A stretch of DNA of 6,915 bases, taken from contig JADFIX010000202.1 in NCBI GenBank assembly GCA_022566435.1, positions 1 through 6,915 of the forward strand. Direction: 5' to 3'. Under the pieces are notes generated by a model. That model searched no databases, was not told where the DNA came from, and saw nothing but the letters and a program-made list of their open reading frames with translations. Of this stretch, positions 1 through 5,467 are shown in pieces; the stretch's first letter is position 1; each line of letters starts with the position of its first letter. The position numbers and the translations under genes are program-made. This DNA comes from Planctomycetota bacterium (GTDB lineage Bacteria; Planctomycetota; Phycisphaerae; UBA1845).

Positions 1-466
1 TCAGGGCGACGAATGTATTGGGCCGACCTAGATCTCCATCGTACTTGGGGATCTCGTACTCCCAAATCAGGTGATCGCGAAAGGCATTCCACGTCAACTC
101 GGCCGCCAGGCGATGGTCTTGGTGCAAATCATCATGGTGGTGCGTCAAGATCAGGTCGGGCGCCGCCTCTCGACTCAGGGCGTGAAAGTATTCCTTGATC
201 TCAGGGCCGTCGTACGGGAAAAACCCGTCTCGGAATTCCTTGATTTCGATTCTCTTCTCTGCGGCTCCCTGCAAGAAAATGTCGGCGCTGCGTCGCGCCT
301 CGGCGGCGCGCTCGTTGTCTCCCGAAAGCACAATCCAACAGACGCTGAGCGATGGATACTCGCTCAGCAACTTCAGCACTGTACCGCCGCAGCCGATTTC
401 AATGTCGTCGGAATGGGCGCCGATGCACAAGACAGTACGGAGGCCTTCGAGTCGAGTCCTGATCAT
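1..466 (-). CDS. PIG-L (LmbE-like) N-deacetylase, N-terminal part
   Basis: Zn-dependent deacetylase of the PIG-L/LmbE family, which removes N-acetyl groups from amino sugars or their conjugates. The visible 155 residues are MIRTRLEGLRTVLCIGAHSD onward. The first family motif is AHSDDIEIGCGG (residues 17-28), with H18 and D21 as likely metal ligands and D20 as likely base, by analogy with MshB. The second motif, HHDDLHQDH (110-118), fits the family HxxDxHxDH pattern, and H115 is the expected third ligand. The proline of the usual AHPDD is serine here. Catalytic residues visible so far are intact. The frame stays open to the left edge, so the C-terminal part is missing from view. The ATG is supported by AGGA nine bases upstream. 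It follows the nucleotidyltransferase by 150 bases in the same direction, as the last visible gene of the cluster. Substrate is unknown; an N-acetylated sugar made by this cluster is an inference. Confidence 0.93.
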   Translation of the reverse strand, partial: MIRTRLEGLRTVLCIGAHSDDIEIGCGGTVLKLLSEYPSLSVCWIVLSGDNERAAEARRSADIFLQGAAEKRIEIKEFRDGFFPYDGPEIKEYFHALSREAAPDLILTHHHDDLHQDHRLAAELTWNAFRDHLIWEYEIPKYDGDLGRPNTFVAL

Positions 467-475
467 GGGATGCGT

Positions 476-485
476 TCCTGACTCC
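476..485 (-). promoter_or_regulatory. Ribosome binding site of the PIG-L gene
   Basis: The coding strand reads GGAGTCAGGA, with the AGGA part (479-476) nine bases before the ATG at 466-464. It supports this ATG as the start, which also places the AHSDD motif at the usual short distance from the N-terminus. Confidence 0.6.
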
Positions 486-555
486 AACCGCGGGGCTACT
501 TGCGTGATCGAACCTGTTTGGCAATGGGACGGCGACCTTCCAGGCCGCGACATGC

Positions 556-599
556 GTTGTTGAGTTGGCCGTTGGTGAGTTGGCGTTGTTGAGTTGGCT
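556..599. repeat. Imperfect tandem repeat, three units of 14-15 bp
   Basis: On the plus strand the units are GTTGTTGAGTTGGCC (556-570), GTTGGTGAGTTGGC (571-584) and GTTGTTGAGTTGGCT (585-599). Units one and three share 14 bases; unit two differs by one substitution. The units are contiguous with no spacers. The array lies in the 150-base gap between the nucleotidyltransferase and PIG-L genes, 17 bases after the stop codon of the former. As RNA of the operon it would read as A/C-rich copies of GCCAACTCAACAAC with little self-pairing. Function is unknown; it could be a slippage-derived minisatellite. Confidence 0.8.
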
Positions 600-616
600 G
601 TCGCGGCGCGCCGGCA

Positions 617-1471
617 TTACCCTGGAGTGGGAACCTGCACGTCGCTTGGCCAACCACCTTGGGGCATGGGGAGAGCGCTCTCGCCCGGCGCACTGGGTTG
701 TTTCCATAGCTCCCACGGGGTGTCGCCGCGGACAACGCGGTCGTCCAGAGCTTGCTTCTCCTTGTAAGTGTCCATGCAGCTCCAGAACCCGTCGTACTTC
801 AGCGTGGCCAGCCGGCCGGCGTCCATTGCTCGGCTGAAAGGTTCTTCGACCAGCTCTTCCCCTTCGTGAAGCAAAGAATAGATCTCCTGATCGAGGACAA
901 AGAAGCCGCCGTTCATCAACACTCCCGCCTCTGTGATCGGCTTGATCTTCTGTACCCGTCCCTGGTCGTCGGCCTTGACCATGTGAAACGACTGCGTCGG
1001 TTTCACCGACAGGAACGACGCGACTGCATTTCGCGAATGATGCAGGTTGATCAAGTCAGGCAGGTGCAAGTCCGTCAGTCCGTCGCTGTAATTGGCCAGG
1101 AAAGTGTCTTCGCCGGCCAACAGCGGTTCTACTCTCTTGAGCCGCTGGCCAATGCTGGAAGCCGTGCCGGTATCGACAAAGGTGATGCTCCAGTCGCGGA
1201 TATCGCAGCCGAGCAGCCGAACGGAGTCGCCGCCTGAAGTCAGGACAAAATCGTTCGACGCGCATTCATCGTAGTTCAAGAAATACTGCTTGATGGCGTT
1301 GGCTTGCCAGCCCAGGCAGAGAATGAAGTCCTTGTGCCCAAAGTGGGCGTAGTACTTCATCACGTGCCATAGAATCGGGCGGCTGCCGATGTTCACCATG
1401 GGCTTGGGAATCGACTCGGAGTATTCCCGTAGTCGCATCCCGTAGCCGCCACAGAACAATACGACTTTCAT
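617..1471 (-). CDS. Glucose-1-phosphate cytidylyltransferase-like nucleotidyltransferase
   Basis: Sugar-1-phosphate nucleotidyltransferase, closest by recall to glucose-1-phosphate cytidylyltransferase (RfbF/DdhA), which makes CDP-glucose from CTP and glucose 1-phosphate in the cytoplasm. The 284 residues start with MKVVLFCGGYGMRLREYSES: the nucleotide loop GGYGMRL (8-14) has Met where GGxGTRL is usual. PKPM (22-25) holds the conserved Lys23. PILWHVMKYYAHFG (32-45) and TGTASSIGQRL (101-111) are family segments. SDG with D130 and GFWSCMDTYKEK with D224 match the two metal-binding aspartates of RfbF. The family normally stops shortly after the WELWKQ segment (243-248, here also present), at about 257 residues; this protein adds a Pro/Gly-rich tail (249-284). 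The ATG is preceded by GAGGA at a seven-base spacing. It lies 39 bases after the methyltransferase gene. CTP and glucose specificity is inferred from the family, not shown. Confidence 0.88.
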   Translation of the reverse strand: MKVVLFCGGYGMRLREYSESIPKPMVNIGSRPILWHVMKYYAHFGHKDFILCLGWQANAIKQYFLNYDECASNDFVLTSGGDSVRLLGCDIRDWSITFVDTGTASSIGQRLKRVEPLLAGEDTFLANYSDGLTDLHLPDLINLHHSRNAVASFLSVKPTQSFHMVKADDQGRVQKIKPITEAGVLMNGGFFVLDQEIYSLLHEGEELVEEPFSRAMDAGRLATLKYDGFWSCMDTYKEKQALDDRVVRGDTPWELWKQPSAPGESALPMPQGGWPSDVQVPTPG

Positions 1472-1478
1472 GATGCAT

Positions 1479-1483
1479 TCCTC
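1479..1483 (-). promoter_or_regulatory. Ribosome binding site of the nucleotidyltransferase gene
   Basis: GAGGA on the coding strand, seven bases before the ATG at 1471-1469. It decides this start, which also puts the nucleotide-binding loop at residue 8 as expected for the family. Confidence 0.7.
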
Positions 1484-1510
1484 AGTGATGATGCTGGTCA
1501 GTCGCGCGTC

Positions 1511-2830
1511 CTAGCTAACGGTAAGTTCCGGAATGGGAACGACGAACTTGGCGCCCCATTGCCGCACGTAGGCAAGTTGGTTCATGATCTCGTCCTTGAG
1601 GTTCCATGGTAGAATCAGTATGTAGTCCGGCTTGGTCTGCGCGATCTTGTCCGGAGCAAACACCGGGATATGCGTTCCAGGTAAGAACTTGTTGTGCTTA
1701 TACGGGTTGCGGTCGACGGCGTAGTCGATGAAATCTTCGCGAACGCCGCAGTAGTTCAGCAAGGTATTGCCTTTGCCGGGAGCGCCGTAAGCCGCGACGC
1801 TTTTCTTCTCGCGTTTTGCCTGAATGAGAAATGCCAACAGATTTCGCTTGGTTTCGGCCACCTGCTCGGCGAAGTCGCAATAGGTCTCAAGCCGTGTGTA
1901 GCCGGCGGCGATCTCGCGATCCCGCATCTTCTTCACAGCCGGAGTGACGGGCTTGCTTTGATCCTCGGTGTGACGACCGTAAATCCGTAACGATCCGCCG
2001 TGGGTAGGCAATTCCTCGACGTCAAAGAGCGTAACGCCATGGGCGGCGAAGATCTTCTCAGCGGTGTAGAAGGAAAAGTAGCAGTAGTGTTCCTGATAGA
2101 TGGTGTCGAACTGGTTGCCTTCGATCATTCGCACGGCATGCGGGAACTCAACGGTAATCACTCCGTTGTCGGCAAGCAGGATTTTCATCCCCGCCACAAA
2201 GTCGTTGATGTCGGGAACGTGCGCCAACACATTATTGGCCGCCAGAAGGTCGGCCCGAATGCCTTCGGCGACGAGCGCGCTGGCGGTTTCCCGGCCGAAA
2301 TACGCCACGCGCGTCGGCACGCCTCGTTCGACCGCCGTCGCCGCCACGTTGTCGGCCGGCTCGATTCCCAGGCACGGGATGCCGCGCTCGACGAAGTTCT
2401 TTAGCAGATAGCCGTCGTTGCTGGCCAATTCGACCACGTGGCTGTTCTTATTCAGTTGCAGACGGGCCGTGATCATTTCCGCGTAGCGCCGCGCGTGAGC
2501 GAGCCAGGAGTCGGAATACGACGAGAAGTAGGCGTACTCGCCGCAGAAGATGTCGCGCCCGCTGACGTACTCCTCCACCTGCACCAAGAAGCAGTCCCCG
2601 CATACCAACGCGTGCAGCGGATAGAACGACTCCTCTTCGTTCAGTTGGTCCCGTGTCAGGAAGTTCTCGCACAGCGGCGACATGCCAAGATCGACGACGC
2701 TGTGCAGCCCGTGCGCACCACAAAAGCGGCAGGCGCCGCGCGCCGGTCGTGCGGTGGATGCGGTGATCGACTGAGTGACGGGCACTGCCGCGGCGAGCGG
2801 GACATCGTGTGATGCGTCTGCATTCAACAT
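1511..2830 (-). CDS. Zinc-binding SAM-dependent sugar C-methyltransferase-like protein
   Basis: Class I SAM-dependent methyltransferase of the three-part type that includes the sugar C-methyltransferase TylC3. Such enzymes methylate a carbon next to the keto group of an NDP-4-keto-deoxysugar. With the ATG at 2830 the protein has 439 residues. The N-terminal zinc site is CRFC (C34, C37) paired with CGDC (C77, C80). The segment EYAYFSSYSDSW (about 98-109) is characteristic. The SAM loop is VVELASNDGYLL (132-143), with GIEPADN following. EHYCYFSFYT (from E247, H248) carries the Glu-His pair expected at the active site. The C-terminal Rossmann-like domain carries AYGAPGKGNTLLNYCG (about 367-382). 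No part appears broken. A TTG extension 13 codons longer (from 2869) is possible but lacks a good ribosome site, whereas GAAGAGG precedes the ATG. It lies 131 bases after the oxygenase gene. The sugar substrate is not known, and no dehydratase that would make a keto-sugar is in view. Confidence 0.9.
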   Translation of the reverse strand: MLNADASHDVPLAAAVPVTQSITASTARPARGACRFCGAHGLHSVVDLGMSPLCENFLTRDQLNEEESFYPLHALVCGDCFLVQVEEYVSGRDIFCGEYAYFSSYSDSWLAHARRYAEMITARLQLNKNSHVVELASNDGYLLKNFVERGIPCLGIEPADNVAATAVERGVPTRVAYFGRETASALVAEGIRADLLAANNVLAHVPDINDFVAGMKILLADNGVITVEFPHAVRMIEGNQFDTIYQEHYCYFSFYTAEKIFAAHGVTLFDVEELPTHGGSLRIYGRHTEDQSKPVTPAVKKMRDREIAAGYTRLETYCDFAEQVAETKRNLLAFLIQAKREKKSVAAYGAPGKGNTLLNYCGVREDFIDYAVDRNPYKHNKFLPGTHIPVFAPDKIAQTKPDYILILPWNLKDEIMNQLAYVRQWGAKFVVPIPELTVS

Positions 2831-2839
2831 GGCGATGGA

Positions 2840-2846
2840 CCTCTTC
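2840..2846 (-). promoter_or_regulatory. Ribosome binding site deciding the methyltransferase start
   Basis: GAAGAGG on the coding strand, nine bases before the ATG at 2830-2828. The competing in-frame TTG at 2869 has no comparable purine-rich site before it, so the shorter 439-residue protein is preferred. Confidence 0.65.
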
Positions 2847-2924
2847 AAGGTTTGTGTCGGTTGGATCAATGAAGTCGTGTGAAGTGTTTGTTTACTTGTC
2901 CGGCGAAAGACCGCCTCGGGCGCG

Positions 2925-2960
2925 CCGCGGGCTCGTTGCGGGCTCGCCCGCGGGCTTGCT
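2925..2960. repeat. GC-rich tandem repeat with an 8-bp inverted repeat, directly after a stop codon
   Basis: Three plus-strand units beginning GCGGGCT: GCGGGCTCGTT (2927-2937), GCGGGCTCGCCC (2938-2949) and GCGGGCTTGCT (2950-2960). The array ends one base before the TAG stop (2964-2962) of the oxygenase gene. Within it CCGCGGGC (2925-2932) and GCCCGCGG (2946-2953) are exact inverted copies separated by 13 bases, so the operon RNA could form an all-GC stem of eight pairs. No T-run follows on the coding strand, so it is not a convincing intrinsic terminator. It could act as an RNA processing or stability element, or be a chance product of the repeat. Confidence 0.65.
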
Positions 2961-2961
2961 G

Positions 2962-3855
2962 CTACCCGCCAACGGCCGCGATGTTTTCATACATCTCGGC
3001 GATTTCTTCAGGGACGTGCGACAGGTCGGAGCCGCGAAGGTAGTCGCCGATGGTCGTTTCTGTGCAGTTGGAATCGAGATTCGGGGCGCCGCGATTCTCG
3101 ACCAGGTCGTCCATGTGAACGGTGCGGAAGTCGATGCTGATGCGCGTGCGTTCCGTCGTGTTGGGCACGGTGGAGTGCAAGTGAGCCGCCGAGAAGATCG
3201 TTAGCCCGCCCGGCTCGGTAACGATTCGCAGCTCGGGGTCGAGCTGCAGCGGCTCGGTCGCCTCGGATTGACGCCGCGTATCCTGCTTGACGAGCTTGGG
3301 CGCCTGTTTGCGGCCGGTCAGGTTCCATTCTTGGTAGTTGAACTCGTGCGAGGAGTTTTCGATCGGCCGGTCCCAATAGTGCATGTGGAAGGCCATCGCG
3401 TTCTCCGACTCGATTGGATGGACCGGCAACCACCAGTTGATCTGGCACATCGGCGGCGAATACCACGTGTCGCGGTGCGGCTTGAACGGATATCCCAGGC
3501 CCGCTGTCAGGTAACCGTCGCTGGTGACCGTGCGCAGCCGCGGCGCGTCGAAGTACGTCTTCTCTAGGTCGCAACCGCAGTCAGCGAGGATGCCCGGGAT
3601 AATCTCTTTGCATCGCGGATGGTGGATGAACTTCGGCTTCAGTTCAGCGAGAATCGCCACATAGTCTTCCACCGGCATGTGGTGCTGGGCCTCTTGCGGG
3701 TCGTAGGGTGCAAACGCTTCCTCGCACATGTCTCGCGCCAACGCGCACAGGGCCGATGTGCTTTCCCGCGCGGCGCCGACAAAAAGCTGTCCCTCAAACA
3801 GGCGCTCTCGCCGCAGGTCGTCGTTGATGTCGGTGTTGTAGTACACGCTGTTCAT
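2962..3855 (-). CDS. Phytanoyl-CoA dioxygenase-like Fe(II)/2-oxoglutarate oxygenase
   Basis: Non-haem iron oxygenase of the phytanoyl-CoA dioxygenase-like group, which typically hydroxylates a C-H bond using 2-oxoglutarate and O2 in the cytoplasm. With the ATG at 3855 it has 297 residues, a usual length. The iron triad fits: the HRD motif (H127, D129) in PFKPHRDTWYSPP, and a distal His in FSAAHLHSTVP (H225 or H227, the latter better spaced). R238 in TERTRISIDFR is the likely 2-oxoglutarate carboxylate ligand. WWLPVHPIESENAMAFHMHY (about 141-160) forms the core strands of the double-stranded beta-helix. The acidic stretch EPGGLTIFSAAH precedes the distal His. GGGAG lies eight bases before the ATG; a TTG extension of ten codons from 3885 is less likely. 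It lies 182 bases after the peptidase-like gene. Its substrate is unknown: a sugar, an amino-acid side group or a lipid are all possible, and a halogenase-type role is disfavoured because the Asp of HxD is present. Confidence 0.85.
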   Translation of the reverse strand: MNSVYYNTDINDDLRRERLFEGQLFVGAARESTSALCALARDMCEEAFAPYDPQEAQHHMPVEDYVAILAELKPKFIHHPRCKEIIPGILADCGCDLEKTYFDAPRLRTVTSDGYLTAGLGYPFKPHRDTWYSPPMCQINWWLPVHPIESENAMAFHMHYWDRPIENSSHEFNYQEWNLTGRKQAPKLVKQDTRRQSEATEPLQLDPELRIVTEPGGLTIFSAAHLHSTVPNTTERTRISIDFRTVHMDDLVENRGAPNLDSNCTETTIGDYLRGSDLSHVPEEIAEMYENIAAVGG

Positions 3856-3863
3856 TTCAGATT

Positions 3864-3868
3864 CTCCC
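3864..3868 (-). promoter_or_regulatory. Ribosome binding site deciding the oxygenase start
   Basis: GGGAG on the coding strand, eight bases before the ATG at 3855-3853. It favours this ATG over the in-frame TTG at 3885-3883, and the resulting protein starts MNSVYYNTDI. Confidence 0.65.
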
Positions 3869-3939
3869 AGGTGCGGGTGTATCAACGATCCAGCAGGCTT
3901 TCTTCCGAATGGAACTGATCACTTCACAATGGCGTTCAA

Positions 3940-3954
3940 TCTCGCAGCGCGAGA
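3940..3954. other. Small inverted repeat in the peptidase-oxygenase gap
   Basis: TCTCGC (3940-3945) and GCGAGA (3949-3954) are exact inverted copies around a three-base loop. The operon RNA could form a six-pair hairpin here, roughly 85 bases before the oxygenase start. The coding strand continues TTGAACG with no T-run, so it is not called a terminator. It could be a chance palindrome. Confidence 0.3.
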
Positions 3955-3975
3955 AAGTGAATTCCGCTTGGGCGT

Positions 3976-3992
3976 TGGCGTCTCTTACGCCA
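3976..3992. other. Second small inverted repeat in the same gap
   Basis: TGGCGT (3976-3981) and ACGCCA (3987-3992) are exact inverted copies around a five-base loop, two bases from the 16-bp tandem array that begins at 3995. No T-run follows on the coding strand. Together with the hairpin at 3940-3954 it makes this gap richer in secondary structure than the other gaps; function is unknown. Confidence 0.3.
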
Positions 3993-3994
3993 TT

Positions 3995-4058
3995 TGTGCA
4001 ACGGGTTGTTTGTGCAACGGGTCATGTCTGTATCGGGTCATGTCTGCAACGGGTTGTC
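3995..4058. repeat. Imperfect tandem repeat, four 16-bp units, overlapping a gene end
   Basis: The plus-strand units are TGTGCAACGGGTTGTT (3995-4010), TGTGCAACGGGTCATG (4011-4026), TCTGTATCGGGTCATG (4027-4042) and TCTGCAACGGGTTGTC (4043-4058). Neighbouring units agree at 13, 13 and 11 of 16 positions, with a constant CGGGT core. They are contiguous, so this is not a CRISPR array. The stretch 4058-4038 is also the last six codons and TGA of the peptidase-like gene (residues DNPLQT), so that gene ends inside the array. The remainder fills the start of the 182-base gap to the oxygenase gene. It may be a minisatellite that grew by slippage, or a set of binding sites; neither is shown. Confidence 0.85.
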
Positions 4059-5441
4059 TAGGATCGCGCGGCCATCGGCGCGCTCCGGATTGCAGGCGGC
4101 GCCGGCTGCGGTCGTGCGATGATCGATGACCTTCTCCAGCAGTTCATGCTCTATCAGTAAATCCGCGGCTTCGCGGATGGTGTCGAAGTCGATGTCCGAA
4201 CGCTCGGCGATGTCCAGCAGAGTATGGCCGCCGTCGGAAAAATTCAGCACCCACATGGTCGCCGCCTGAAGATGCTCTCGGTCCGGCCTTGCTCCGAAGG
4301 CGTGGTATAGCCCTCGAGGCCCAAGCCGTGGCTCGCATTTGGGATTCAGGTTCGCGTACCGGCGGTTGCCTTCCAGCACGCGTACGACCGCCGTACACTT
4401 GGCCCACGAGTCGGCCAGGAATTCCGGCTGAATCAAGTCAAGGTTGTCGGCCGATGTGTGATACTCGGGATAGCGTCCGTTGGGCGTGCGCATCAGGCAG
4501 CCCATGGGAAGATTGAAACCCGGCGAGCAAAACTGTCGCTGGTCGTAGCCGAGCGGGTCGAATTCAACAAGCGAGTATGGCTGGCCCGAGGAGCGCAGAA
4601 TGTGCTCAAACGCCCTGTCAACTTCGGCGTCGCCGCGCCGACTCTTCTTGTAGGTCGAAGGCCCGGCGTCTCCAACCACGCTGAGCACCCAGCCATGCTT
4701 GACGCGATCGACATCGCTCTCGTTCGCGCTCAGCCAGGCGATGGCGCCGATGGTTGCCGGCAGGAACAAGAAGCGATACGTGTATCGCCGCGGTTGCTCT
4801 CGCACGTATCGGGCCAGGTGCGTCGCCACAGAGATTCCAGAAAGATTGTCGTTCGCCAGCGAAGGATGGCAGATGTGCGTGGAAATCAGAACCTCGTCGC
4901 TGGTTTCGCCGGGAACCAACAACTCTCCATACGTTAGGCTCCCGTCGCACAGCGTGGCGTCGATGCAGACTTCATATTCGCGGTCAGCCGCCTTAGCGAG
5001 ATGTTCGAGCTGTTCAAACTGATCGTGACTCAGACAGAACCCCCAGTCGTTTGTGTGGTGGCAGGTTCGGTATGGAATCCACCCGGGATGATCCGGCAAC
5101 GTATGTAGATGAGGCTTCAGCTCTTCCCAGCGGATCGTCTCGCGAATCGGGCGGCTGCCATGGACGACGAGCAGATTCGACTCTCGGAAATCGACCACCC
5201 GCCGTCCGGCCGCGTCCTTGATGTATGCGTCTCGTATGTTCCATTCCTGGGGAATCGTCCAGTCGAACGCCTGCTCGCCGGTTGGGACTTCTCGCACCTC
5301 AAGTGGAATGAGCCGCCCCAGCCGAGCTAGAGTTTCGCGCACGCCGTCGCCGGTGATGCTCCGGCAGATCGGATAGAGCTCGGTCGCGAGCTCGTGCATC
5401 GCTTTGCCGGTCGCTTCGAGTTGTATTTGTGGATGCGCCAT
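4038..5441 (-). CDS. M28-fold peptidase-like protein (DUF4910 type) with C-terminal winged helix
   Basis: Resembles the aminopeptidase-like DUF4910 family often met in polysaccharide loci. With the ATG at 5441 it has 467 residues. The family N-terminus LYPICRSITGDGVRETL (about 22-38) is followed by an inserted segment (DWTIPQEWNIRDAYI, about 60-74). The M28-like core has STHICHPSLANDN (H189, H192, D198), VVGDAGP (D258), GYDQRQFCSPG (about 298-308) and EYHTSADN (H328), all good metal-ligand candidates. In RFLFLPATIGAIAWLS (about 223-238) the position of the catalytic Glu-Glu pair of M28 peptidases reads Ala-Thr. The C-terminus (about 385-430, LLDIAERSDIDFDTIREAAD and on) looks like a winged helix. 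The start is uncertain: TTG at 5459, ATG at 5441 (weak GAG six bases upstream) or ATG at 5399, which would sit close to the family start. It lies 26 bases after the aminotransferase gene. The last six codons come from a tandem repeat. Actual activity is unknown. Confidence 0.85.
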   Translation of the reverse strand: MAHPQIQLEATGKAMHELATELYPICRSITGDGVRETLARLGRLIPLEVREVPTGEQAFDWTIPQEWNIRDAYIKDAAGRRVVDFRESNLLVVHGSRPIRETIRWEELKPHLHTLPDHPGWIPYRTCHHTNDWGFCLSHDQFEQLEHLAKAADREYEVCIDATLCDGSLTYGELLVPGETSDEVLISTHICHPSLANDNLSGISVATHLARYVREQPRRYTYRFLFLPATIGAIAWLSANESDVDRVKHGWVLSVVGDAGPSTYKKSRRGDAEVDRAFEHILRSSGQPYSLVEFDPLGYDQRQFCSPGFNLPMGCLMRTPNGRYPEYHTSADNLDLIQPEFLADSWAKCTAVVRVLEGNRRYANLNPKCEPRLGPRGLYHAFGARPDREHLQAATMWVLNFSDGGHTLLDIAERSDIDFDTIREAADLLIEHELLEKVIDHRTTAAGAACNPERADGRAILDNPLQT

Positions 5442-5467
5442 GAACGTCTCGTTTGTCAACGCCGTGA

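Noticed and set aside
399..735. Minus-strand open frames bridging the nucleotidyltransferase end and the PIG-L start
   Set aside because: They run out of frame through both genes and through the tandem repeat, and give low-complexity peptides without recognisable motifs.
752..1237. Plus-strand open frame of 161 codons
   Set aside because: Antisense to the well-supported nucleotidyltransferase; no family resemblance and no ribosome site.
2831..2869. TTG start adding 13 residues to the methyltransferase
   Set aside because: No ribosome site before the TTG, whereas GAAGAGG precedes the ATG at 2830; the added residues are not part of the zinc-binding domain.
2925..2953. Intrinsic terminator after the oxygenase gene
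   Set aside because: The stem is strong but no T-run follows on the coding strand.
3940..3992. Terminator pair in the peptidase-oxygenase gap
   Set aside because: Stems of only six pairs, with no T-run after either on the coding strand.
3995..4058. CRISPR-like array
   Set aside because: The 16-bp units are contiguous and imperfect, with no unique spacers and no cas genes nearby.
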